64,000 nucleotides of DNA from Cynocephalus volans (lineage: Eukaryota > Chordata > Mammalia > Dermoptera > Cynocephalidae): the NCBI RefSeq assembly GCF_027409185.1, contig NC_084462.1, forward strand, positions 1,860,001-1,924,000, read 5' to 3'. This document shows, piece after piece, positions 43,455 to 54,300 of the stretch. The notes below the pieces were generated by a model. That model had not been told where the DNA came from. It worked only from the letters and a program-made list of their open reading frames with translations, and did no database searches. Each line of letters starts with the position of its first letter. The stretch's first letter is position 1. A program made the translations under genes and the position numbers.

Positions 43455-46400
43455 TCAAGCAGGCACCGACAGAAGGGGCATGGCCACCATCAATTGCTGA
43501 GGAGAAAGAAAAGAAATTCAGGATCCAAGACCAGCCCTGAGCCCCCTACTCCCTCAGAACCAGAAGCCCACACCCCAGCCCCCTCAATGTCCCAGCTTCC
43601 CTGAACACTTCCCTCCAGGTACCTTTCTCTTTCGGTGGAAGGCTGCCTTGCTCTCATCAGAGTTGATCCGCAGGGGGATGTAGGCATCCAAATGATATAG
43701 CTGCTGGGGTCCCCTGATCACTAGGCGGTTCTCCTCAATCTCCAGGGACAGCCCCAAGACTCCATCCTGGAGATGTGGATTCAGCCCACTCTCCCCATCA
43801 ACGGGACAATAATAACATGGAGCAGGCATAGTAGCCTCACATGTTGGGAAACTATATTTAAAGGATCTAATCTACCAGGAAAAAGGCAGGGGACAGTAAT
43901 TACAAGTCTCAACAATCAAGCACTTATGATCGCTTGAGCATCCTTAGGACAGAACGAGAAGGTGGGCCTCTGGCCTCATGGGACAGAGGAGGCAGCTTAC
44001 ACAGGTTGGGTGACAGCCTTTCATCACTCCCCCAGAGAAAGCCCCAGGCCATTCCAGGCCTCATTCTCCTGCTGTGGTCGAGCATGCACTCACCAATTTG
44101 GGGAGGTCAATTTCAGCCAAGAGGAGATCAGGAGCTTCCAGCCAAAGGTTCAGGTGAGGCTTCTCAGGGCTAAGGAGGAACAAGATCCAGAACTGAGGTA
44201 GCTGCCAGGTCTTTGCCAGCACTGTTCCCTTTGCCTGGCGTGCTGTTCCCTTTCTTCCTCCAACCAGCCCTGTTGCCTCAGGATACCTTCCCAGGGAATC
44301 ACCCCATGTGGAGAGGGAGGATTGAGGGAGGGATTCAGAACAGTGTTGGGGAGCCATTAGAGAGGGGAGCCACTGAAAGCCCACCCTTCCTCAGCTCTCT
44401 GGGAGTCGGATGTATACAGGTTCCCCAACTCCTGGATCCGAGGACGCTGCTGGGAGCGGATGTTCTGCTGTGAGATGGAGCCCAGAAAAGGCCGTTTCTT
44501 CAACATGCGCCACTCTGAGAGTAGGGAGTGCAGAGTCAAAGATCACACAGGCCAGGGTTCCCTTTACTCTCTCAGGTACAGCACAGCCAAGGACTCCACT
44601 CTTCCCTGATGCCTGGGGCTTGACCATGCCCCCAAACTTGGCTCTAGGAAGCTTACCCACGCTTAGTCACGCTTTTCCCGTGTTAGGTCCCAATAAAATC
44701 TACCCCTGGAGATGCTCCTGGCTCCGCCCCTTCTAGGCTATCCAGGCTCTGCCCTCTACCCGGAATCCCCAGCCTAGCCCCACCCCCTCGCTTTGGGAGG
44801 CCCCACATCCTCCCTGGAATCCGCAGCCTCCAGAACAGGAGCTAATAAAACCCCTGCTCACTCTAGCCCCACCTCTTCCAAAGGTGGCCCCCAAACTGCT
44901 CCTGGCTCCACTCCTTCCTGATGGCCCAGGCTCTGCCCTCACCCGGATTCAATTGCAAACTGTATTTGTCTTCAAGGCCCTCCCTGGCGATGGTGACCAC
45001 GAGTTCCCGCAAGAAATCGCTGTTCTAGGGGTGAGAGAGAGGAAGAAGAGACGCGATGGGGCTAGGGGGTGCAGAGAGAGGCCCCTGCCCAGACCTCACC
45101 CATAACCACGCCCCAACCTGCATCCTCCGGTAGAAGTCGCTGTTGACAGTTACGTCGTAGGCGGTACAGCCCTGGCCTTCTGCGGAGAGAGAAAGGGGGT
45201 GAGACGCCCCAGCCCTCCTCTGGAACCCCACAGCCCAGACACAGACAAGGAAAAAACATTCAGGCACAGCAGCCACGAGAAACAGAGATACTAGGCAGTG
45301 AGAGCTCAATATATGCCACTTTCCACTCGACTCTCAGACCAGTCTCCTCCCTGGCCTCTAGTCTCCTCCCTGGCTTCCAGTTTCTCCTCTGGTCCATCCC
45401 TACCGTGTCGCTAGAGGTGACCCTCCCCCTCCCCTGCTGACAGTTCTCCCCTCGCTCGGCAGCGCCCGCTAGAGAAGGTCTGAGTCCCGGGCCTGGCACG
45501 GGAGGCCCTGTGTGGTCTGCCTCTCCCACCTCTACAAAGAAGCTCATTTCTCTTCTAGCCACCTCGTCCTGTCACTCTCTATAAGCGGCCAGTCCAGTCC
45601 AATCATTCTCTCGCAGCCCTGGACCCCTCTGTCCTCTCTGCCCAGAACCCTCCTCTCTGTCTCTGCCTGAACTCCTCCCGTTCTTTCAAATCTTAACCGA
45701 CATCTCCTCCTTCAGGAGGCCTTCCCTGACCCTTCCATGTGGGTGAAGAGTCCCCTCAGGGCTGTGCTGGGTGCCCCCTCCAATGTAACACAAATCACAC
45801 CATATTGAAATTGCATCCATCTCCTTCGGCCCCACCCACGATGGGGAGTGGGTTTGATAAGTCTCTGTTCCCCAGGGCACTGCTAAAAGCTTGGCCCCAA
45901 GAGGCTTCAAAAGACACATGTGAATTTAAAAAAGGATACAGAGACAGAAACAGGGACAGAGGTAAGACAAGGCAGAGATGAAGACAGGGGAGAAGGGCAG
46001 AGGTGAAAACAGGGATGAAAGAATGAGAGCTGACCTGGGACTAAAGCAAGATCAGCTAATGAGTGCAAAGCACTCTGCCCAGCCCTCCCCCACCCGCCTG
46101 TGGAGCACAGAGAAGTACCAGACCGGACAGGTGACAGAACCAGGACTGCCTGGGTGCTGGATGCCCAAGAGACAGGGATATGCCACAAGGAAAAGGATCG
46201 GATTGGGGGCCAGATTTCCAGGATGTGAGGGAGAAGGGCCATGGAACCTGTATTCTTGGGTCCTAGGGGAGAAGGGACCTAGGGGCTGGGCTCCTGGGTT
46301 CTCCGAGGGTACTGACTTGCATCTAGTTCAGCATGAGGCTCTCCCAGACTCATGGGGATGCGAAACCCAGCCTGGTCCTCCTCCAGCATTTGAAGCAGCT

Positions 46401-47503
46401 CATCCTCTGTCAAGTCAGCCGGAGGAGGGATGGAGGGAGAGTGACAGATGTTGATGAAAACCTTCCCTTCAGATGAGTTGGTCTTTACACAGAAACCTGG
46501 TGGGAGAGGATTTGTCCTGGCCATCTGTCTGCACAAGTCCCAGTCTCCATCTACCCTCTCTGTCCCTTTCTCTCTTTTGCTCTGTCCCCCTCTTTGGGTC
46601 TCTATCCTCCTCTTTCTAGGTTTCCCTCCCCACCCTTGAGATCCCTGACCCTCTTCCTATCTGTCCCCTACACACTCCTGTTCTCTCCGTTTTGGACCAC
46701 TGTCCCTGTGTGATCTCTCTGGGCGTCTGCTCATCCCCACCCCACCCCCAGGCCTTTATACCCCATTATTGTGTCTCTTTCCTTCCTCCTCTCTGTCCCC
46801 TGCCCCAGGTCTCTATCCCTCCTCTCTCTGCCTCTCTGTCCCTCTCTCTCTGGGACTCTATCCCTTTCTCTCTGGGTTTCTGTCTTTCTCACCAGGCTGA
46901 GGCTGGATCTGTGTGGATTCTGGTCTGGTTGTTGGGGCTTGCTGGAGCTCCTTGGAGGCCTGTGTGAAAGGAAACAAACTCCAGGCTTCGAGTCTGTGCT
47001 ATCAGACCCCTCATTTACTCTTCAAAGGCTTAATGGGCAATTTTAGCTATCTATCTATTTACTTATTTATTTGATGGCTGGCAGTCCAGAAATCCAAACC
47101 CTGGACCTTGGTGTTCTTAGCACCACGCGCTAACCAACTGAGCTAACCGGCCGGTCTGGGCAACTCTTATGTATAAGATCAGTGGATAAGGTGAGAAATT
47201 AGATAGCCTAGGATCTCTTCCTCCTTTGAGGACCCAAAGAACCCCAACGCCACTCCCATATCTTTACGAGCTTAGCAAACTTGGAGCCAAGTAACTACAA
47301 TTCCCATAGGCCTTGTTGCCGCCCTCGTGCATTCTGGAAACTGTAGTCCCATCTCTGAACACCAAACAAAACAAAACAAAACAAAAACCCCGGATACCCA
47401 GGGATCCAGGAGTCCGGTCAATCTGCACCTGAAGCAGCAGCTCCTCGAAACGCGTCGTCTCCACCTCGCTTAGCTCTGGTTCCAGCAGCTTCGAGTCGGC
47501 CAT
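43455..47503 (-). CDS. PIH1D1: PIH1D1, R2TP chaperone complex subunit
   Basis: Adaptor of the R2TP/HSP90 co-chaperone (with RUVBL1/2 and RPAP3); it assembles PIKK kinases, snoRNPs and RNA polymerase II. Exons 47503-47429, 46959-46893, 46496-46317, 45179-45118, 45024-44943, 44514-44385, 44169-44094, 43766-43623, 43496-43455 give 285 aa. The PIH-N domain holds the phospho-peptide pocket: Lys52 in FCVKTNSS and Lys59 in EGKVFINICHS, equivalent to human Lys57/Lys64. The second half is the CS-like domain with HLNLWLEAPDLLLAE and YIPLRINSDESKAAFHRKRK. Exon 1 is five codons shorter than remembered human (290 aa). Donor sites GTCAGT and GTTGGG are unusual but in frame. Confidence 0.96.
45640..45850. 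mobile_element. L2-like LINE fragment
   Basis: 'CTCCTCCTTCAGGAGGCCTTCCCTGACC' is the familiar L2 3' segment. In a PIH1D1 intron. Confidence 0.6.
46540..46890. repeat. Pyrimidine-rich tract in PIH1D1 intron 2
   Basis: 'CTCTGTCCCTCTCTCTCTGGG' units with a loose 28-30 bp period. It is the reverse complement of the SLC17A7 intron tracts, so on the PIH1D1 transcript it reads as purine. Confidence 0.75.
47047..47157 (-). mobile_element. tRNA-Ile-like single-unit SINE
   Basis: 'GGACCTTGGTGTTCTTAGCACC' and 'CTAACCAACTGAGCTAACCGG' on +. Flanks TGGGCAATTTTA and TGGGCAACTCTTA form an imperfect duplication. In PIH1D1 intron 1. Confidence 0.85.
47294..47347. promoter_or_regulatory. Inverted pair of ZNF143-like sites, PIH1D1 intron 1
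   Basis: ACTACAATTCCCATAGGCC at 47294-47312 and, inverted, GCATTCTGGAAACTGTAGT at 47329-47347, which reads ACTACAGTTTCCAGAATGC on -. Both match the ZNF143/THAP11 element closely. They lie 156-209 bp inside the gene from the ATG. Confidence 0.75.
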
Positions 47504-48395
47504 GGCCCTGGGAAAGAGCGTCTTCACTTCAGCACCCTCGCGTCCTTCCCCAGGATGCGAGCTCTAGTGTCTGCTCCCCGCCCTCAATCCACTCCCTATA
47601 CCCACTATTCTATTGAAAAACGTATGAATCTGGACTGAGACTACGCTTGCATTCCAGACCAGGCACCGTCGACAAGTCGGTTGGGAATCAACAGCTCTAG
47701 ACGCACTCTCGGTCCTACGTGCCAAATCTCCACACGTCTGGTACCTGTGTGATCGTGGGACTCGGGTAGGCCGCACTTCCGACTACCCCGACGCTCATTC
47801 AAAGCGGGCAACTCATTACCGACCAATCATAGTCCAACTTTAAAGCCACGCTCTCACTTCAACCAATCAAAAGTGAATCCTGAGGCAGATGACTAAATGC
47901 CACACTTCCTGTATCTATTAAAGCCACACTTCCGCTCTTTCCCGTGCAGTCAAGGCAGCCGCACTTCCAAAATTTAGTCTCAGTGTCCATCCTAAGGCAC
48001 AAGAAGACTCCCATCTTGTCTTTGAACTATCGCTTCACCCCGGAGCTAGACACGGATCTCTAATAAGTATTCTTCAGACTAAAGGCTGCACTGCCTGTTT
48101 CTAGTATAAACAATGTAGCGGGAAGACACGCTAATACCCGTCTAACCCCGGCGCTCCTGTCAGTACCTACATTTCCGGTCTCCCTTTCCTCCGCGCGTTG
48201 CGGAGTACGCATGCTCCAAACTATACTTTCCGCGCACGGGCCTATAGGCGGGGTCACTTGGCCCTAAGGCGGGGGAGTGGGCGGGGTGTTGGTCTGGCTC
48301 TTTAGGCCAGAGGGCGCGTTGCCACCCTTCGGACCTCCAGGCTCCCTTGGGCAGAGCGTCCAGCAGTTTTTCGTGGAAAGCGTCCTGGGCAGGCG
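47504..48395. promoter_or_regulatory. Divergent PIH1D1-ALDH16A1 promoter
   Basis: Head-to-head start codons 893 bp apart. Four CACTTCC (ETS-type) sites lie at 47774-47780, 47903-47909, 47927-47933 and 47962-47968, with CCAAT boxes at 47823-47827 and 47863-47867. Close to ALDH16A1 there are TTTCCGG at about 48172 and the CpG-rich TACGCATGCTCC near 48208. No TATA box, as in housekeeping pairs. Confidence 0.7.
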
Positions 48396-51300
48396 ATGGC
48401 TGCGACATACACAGGGCCCCACGCCTGTGACATCTTCACCACACTGGAGTACGGACCCGTGCCAGAGAGCCACACATGCGCACTGGTGAGTGCCTGCCGG
48501 GCCATCGCTGCCCACTCACTCCCCCAGGCCTCAGGGCCGCGGGTTGCTCGTGGACTCCCGTCATCCACCGCCACAGCTCAGCGACTCCGCCCCTTCAGTT
48601 CCCGTAATTCCCGCGACCCGTTAGGACCCAGCCCTGCGGGACGTTCCCTTGAGCCTTCATGGTCTCTGTTTCTTGGTCCTTCCCAGTCTGTTCCGTGTTC
48701 CCTGGTAGTTCTCGTACTGCACGGTCCTGAGCTCCCGGTGGTGTTTCCCCGCTTCTTTACACCTCCCCCCGCCCCCCCAGGGCTCTTGCGATTCCTCGGG
48801 GCTGCCCCAGAACCTCCCATGACCCCCCGGGAACGCCACAGAATTCCTGCGAGCCTCCCTTGATCACCCGGAGACCTTCAGACCCTCCTTGGAGCCTCCG
48901 TGATTGCTCAGGGCCCCTCAGTACTCGTGGGGCTCATGTGATCTCGTGGTAACTTTCAGAGCCCCAGAATACATCAGAACTTCCTGTAATTACAGACAGC
49001 CCCTCAGAATAAACCCGTGGGGCTCCCGTGATCCCGCTGGTCCTTAGAATGCCTCATGGGGCTCCTGTGATTCTTCAGGACCCCTTAAAATCCTCATGAG
49101 GCTCCCGTGATCGCCCAAGGGTCCCCTGAAATTCTCTTGGGGTTCCTGTGGATAAATAAGGTGCCTCGAATTTTCTGTCATCCCCCAGGGCCCCTCAGCT
49201 CTTTCATGGGTCTCGTGATCCCGCAAGGTCTTCCAGGCATGAGGAGCTTGGGCTTCTTTCAGAGGGAGGGCAGGAGGCTAGAGCAGTGGTCCAAGTGGAA
49301 GGAAGTGAGACTGATGCCTGGCTCAGGCAGTGGAGATGGAGAGGGCGGGATGAGGCAGAGATTCCAGAGGAAGAGGGTTTGGGGGATTAAGAGGGCAGTG
49401 ACTGGCACTGGGGTCTGCCCCTGTAATTGGGTGGCTGTCCCCGCATGGTGAACTCAGAACGGGCGGTGAAGGAAAGACACTGAGCTCCCTTGTGATACAG
49501 AGTAAAATAACTGGGGACCACCACAGCAGTGTGCAGGGGTCAAATGCTACCTGAGCCTGTGCCTCAAGACCAACAATTGGGCTGGAGTCAGACCTGGAGT
49601 CTCCAAGGTAGAAAGACCATTGAGTATCTAGAAATATAGTGTACGCTCAAATAAGAAGACCTGGGGCAAAGTACAGAGAATTCCCACACTTGGAGGGTTG
49701 TTAGACGTAAAATGTCCTAAAATAGCAGTAATGTGGTAATAGCTTCTTGGATGTTTTCTATGTTACAACCTCTGTGCTAAGAGTAATTTCATTTAATCCC
49801 CAGAACAACTGACAGAGGTTGTTGTCATTATTTTAGTGATAGATGCAGAGACTTGAAGAAGTAAGTAATTTACCCACGGTCCCCACAGCTTAAAAGAAGT
49901 GAAGCTGAGATTTAAAGCTGAGCTCTTGGATTCAGGACCCATGGGTTTCTCTACCCCATCCCCCTCCGTCCTCCCAGCAAAGGTTTCAACCTAACAGTCC
50001 GTGGGTCAGACTCAGCCAACAAACATGTTTTCTTTGTCGTTAACTTTATTTTTGAAAACGTGAATTACTGGACAGTTAGTTCCATGTAAACATCTGAGAT
50101 TACAGCTTATCTTGAAAATGAAATTTTTTAATTTGGCAACCTTTGGCAGATATTCCCTGACAAACACCATCTGGAACCAATAGCAACTGTGTTTTTAGAC
50201 AAATTGTAAGTTCCCAGTCTCCACTAGGCCCTCTTCTCACACTTACATGGCCTGCCAGAACCCTGTGGACATTCTTTAGGGGAGAAATTTTCCAGCATCC
50301 ACAGAGTAATTAATATTTATTATGAACTCCCATTTACACATCACTCAGCTTTAATAATCACGAACATTTGGTCCTATGTTGTTTTTTTCCTGTTTTTTCT
50401 TTCCTTATATACATTATATATATATATTTTTTTTTCTTGGAGTAATTTAAACAAATCCCAGATGTCGTGTTCTTTTCCCATAAATATTTGAACCCTTATT
50501 TTTAATAGGTAAGTACTCATTTTGTTACATAACTACCATGCTGTTATCACACATAACATTAGCAGTCATTTCATAATATCATCTAATGCCCAGTTCATGT
50601 TCAGATAGGATCCCTGAGTATTTAAAAAATCTCTTTACTGGTGGGCATTAGAGTTTGGAACTTTTGGGTGACCATTTTGCTTTAAAGAGAAATAAGAAGG
50701 GCCAGTGGGCAGGATAAGAGAGAAATCAGGAAAATATGGCATAAAGGATGCTAAGAGAAGAGAGTTTGTAGAAGGAGAAAGTGGGAGCCATGCTTTGGAT
50801 TTAACAACATGGAAGACATAACCAGGGAGAGAAAGAAACACGGAGCAGATATGGTAGATGAGATGCATTAAAATTAACAGCAAGTACTAAAGTTCTGGAG
50901 GTGGATGGCAGTGATTCACAACCACGTGAATATACTTAAACCCACTGAACTGTACACTTGAAACTGTTAAAATGGTAAATTTTATGTTACGTATACTTTA
51001 CCACTTTTTTTTTTTTTTTTTTTTTTTGGCGGCTGGCTGATGTGGGGATCCAAACCCATGACTTTGCTATTGTAAGGCTGTACTCTAACCAACTGAGCTA
51101 ACCAGTCAGCTCCCAATTTTACCACAATTTTTTTAAAATGGAAAATAACGGGGCCGGCCCGTGGCTCACTCGGGAGAGTGCGGTGCTGATAACACCAGGG
51201 CCACGGGTTCAGATCCCACATAGGGATGGCCAGTTGCTCATTGGGAGAGTGTGGTGCTGACAACACCAAGTCAAGGGTTAAGATCCCCTTACCGGTCATC

Positions 51301-54300
51301 TTTAAAAAAAATAAATAAATAAAATAAAATAAAATGGAAAATAACAAGTGTTGCCAAGGATGTAGAGAAAGTGGAACCCCTGTACATTGCTGGTGAAACT
51401 GTAAAATGGTGCAGCTGCTATAGAAAACAGTCGGGTAGTTCCTCAAAAAGTTAAACAAAGAGTTACCATATGACCCAGCAATTTCACTTCTACATATATA
51501 CCCAAAAGGACTGAAAACAGGGGTTCAAACAAAACTCATACATGAATGATCATAGTATCACTATCCACAATAGCCAAAAAGTGTAACAATCCAAATGTCC
51601 ATTGATGGATGAATGGATAAACAAAATGTGGTATATCCATACAATGGGCTATTATTCCACCATAAAAGAGAATGAAGTTCTGAAATGTACTGTTATGTGT
51701 ATAAATCTGGAAAACATTATGCTAAGTGAAAGATGACTGTCACAAAAGATCACATATGATATGATCATATTTATATAAAATATCCAGAACAGGCAAATCC
51801 ATAGAGACAGAAAGCAGATTGCGGTTGCCAGGGACAGGAAGGAGGGGAGAATGGGTAGTGACTGCCTAATGGGTACAGGGTTTCCTTTGGGGGTAATGAA
51901 AATGTTCTAGAACTAGATAGTGATGATGGCTACATGACATTGTGAATGTAATAAATGCCATTGAATTATACACTTTAAAATGGTGAATTTTATATTATGT
52001 GTATTTTACCACAATCTTTAAGAAAAGACAATAGGAAGAAAAGAATTAGCTGATGGGGTGAAGAGGGACAGGTGTCGAGTGAGCTGCCCTAAACCCTTTT
52101 CCAACCTGTCTCTGCCTTCTCCAGGCCTGGCTGGACACCCAGGACCGGCACTTGGGTCACTATGTAAATGGGAAGTGGTTAAAGCCAAAACACAGGAATT
52201 CAGTGCCTTGCCAGGATCCCATCACAGGTATGAGATGTCCCCCCGTCATTAGGGGAGAGAGAGGCATCTGTGTCCTCCAGCCATACCCACCAATGACACT
52301 CCATTCCCTTTGCCTATTGCCCTGAGGGCAGGAAACGCCAGTGTGGAGGGGGGCCCCTAAGATTTCTGGTTCCTCCTGATAACAGTCATCCTAATTATTG
52401 TTCCAAGTCCCTGTAGAGGCTTTTTGAAGTTGCTGTCTACTAAAATCCCTTTCTTGCCCATGGGAGGCAACCAGAGCAATGACCAAGAATAAAACTGAGA
52501 CCCAGAGTGAGACACAGACTTGGGCCTGTGCCTGGCTCCAGAAATCTCAGTCCCCTCCAGTTCTGACATGGGCTGCCTCCATCTCTTCTCCCATCTGGGT
52601 CCCCCCACTTTTCTCCCCAGGAGAGAACTTGGCCAGCTGCCTTCAGGCACATGCGGAGGATGTGGTAGCAGCCGTCACAGCAGCCAAGACATCGTTTGAA
52701 AGCTGGAGTAGACTCCCTGGAGCTGTTCGGGGCCAACATCTGACCAGGTGATACAGCTGAGATGTGGACCCTGGGAGGTGCAGAGTGACATCATCTCTCA
52801 GCATCCATTTGAGACTGTGAGAACAAATAGTCTGTTTCCCAATATCCCACTGAATCAATTGGCAGTTACAGCTCATATGCATTTAGGACTTCAGTGGTCA
52901 AAACATCCATTTCTAGCTATGCACTGGGGCTGGTAGTGACAAAGCCTCTGTTTCTCAGAATATTCCTGGAGCTCATTGGAGCTTCATTTCTCATTAGTTC
53001 ACTGGGGCTGGTGAAGCCTCCAAACCTGTTTTCTAGCTGCTTTGGCAGCAGCTAGACACTAAGATTCTATTTCCCAAAATGCAGTTGCGATTAGAAGCTA
53101 AGACTGAATTTCCCAATATCTTTGGGGGTTTACTGGTGGCCGTTACCTTTACACAGCACTCGCAGGGTTTGTTTCCCTGACTACCTTCCTATTTCCTGTA
53201 AATTTCTGGTGCTCTCTGTTCCTGGTAAATGGTAGGGATGCCCCAGGGGCTCATGGGGACTATAGGTATATGGTGCATTCCAGGACCCTGTCAGGTCAAG
53301 GGGCACTGGGAAATGATCACCCCTCTTGCTTTCCCCACAGGCTGGCCAAGATGATCCAGAAGCATCAGCGGTTGCTGTGGACCCTGGAATCCCTGGTTAC
53401 TGGGCGGGCCGTTCGAGAGGTTCGAGAGGGGGATGTTCCACTGGCCCAGCAGCTGCTTCAGTACCATGCAGTCCAGGCACACACCCAGGAGGAGGCTTTG
53501 GCAGGCTGGGAGCCCATGGGTAAGAAACAGGAGTCCAGGACCCATCCCCCTCCTCCTGCATGACCCAGCAGTTCCAACCCCAGTCCCCTCATTTGTTTTT
53601 CTTTTTTTTTTTTTTTTTTTTTTTTTTGGCAGCTGGCTGATATGGGGATCCAAACCACATTACAAGGCTGCACCCTAACCAACTGACCCTCTTTTATTTT
53701 CTTGCAGGAGTAATTGGCCTCATCTTGCCACCCACGTTCTCCTTCCTTGAGATGATGTGGAGGATTTGCCCTGCTCTGGCTGTGGGTAAATGATGAGCTG
53801 GAGGTTCTGACTCTTGGGTCTGAGGGAGGAAGGAATGGGGGCCTGCACTGCTGGGTCTGAGGGAGGAGGGGACTGGGGGCCTGGACTCCCGGGTCTGAGG
53901 GAGGAGGCTCCATGGGCCTAGACTCCCAGGTATTTGAGCTGTTCCCCTTTCTTAGGCTGCACTGTGGTGGCTCTCGTGCCCCCAACCTCCCCAACACCTC
54001 TCCTCCTGGCCCAGCTGGCAGGGGAGCTAGGCTCATTCCCAGGAATCCTCAATGTGATCAGTGGCCCTGCTTCCCTGGGGCCTGTCCTGGCCTCCCAGCC
54101 TGGAGTCCAGAAGGTGGCCTTCTGTGGAGCCGTGGAGGTATCTTCAGGGCAAAGAGTGGGGCAGGACAGGGCTGGGAGCCAGGAAGCTCCTTTCCCAGCT
54201 GAGCCTAGCAGGGGTCCCTCAGGAAGGACGTGTCCTTCGGCGGACTCTGGCAGGCAAGGGAACTGAGCTGGGCCTGGCACTGGGGACAGAATCACTGCTG

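Noticed and set aside
48305-48318. CTCF-like AGGCCAGAGGGCGC near the ALDH16A1 promoter
   Set aside because: Only the right-hand 11 bases fit. It is possible but not strong enough for a feature.
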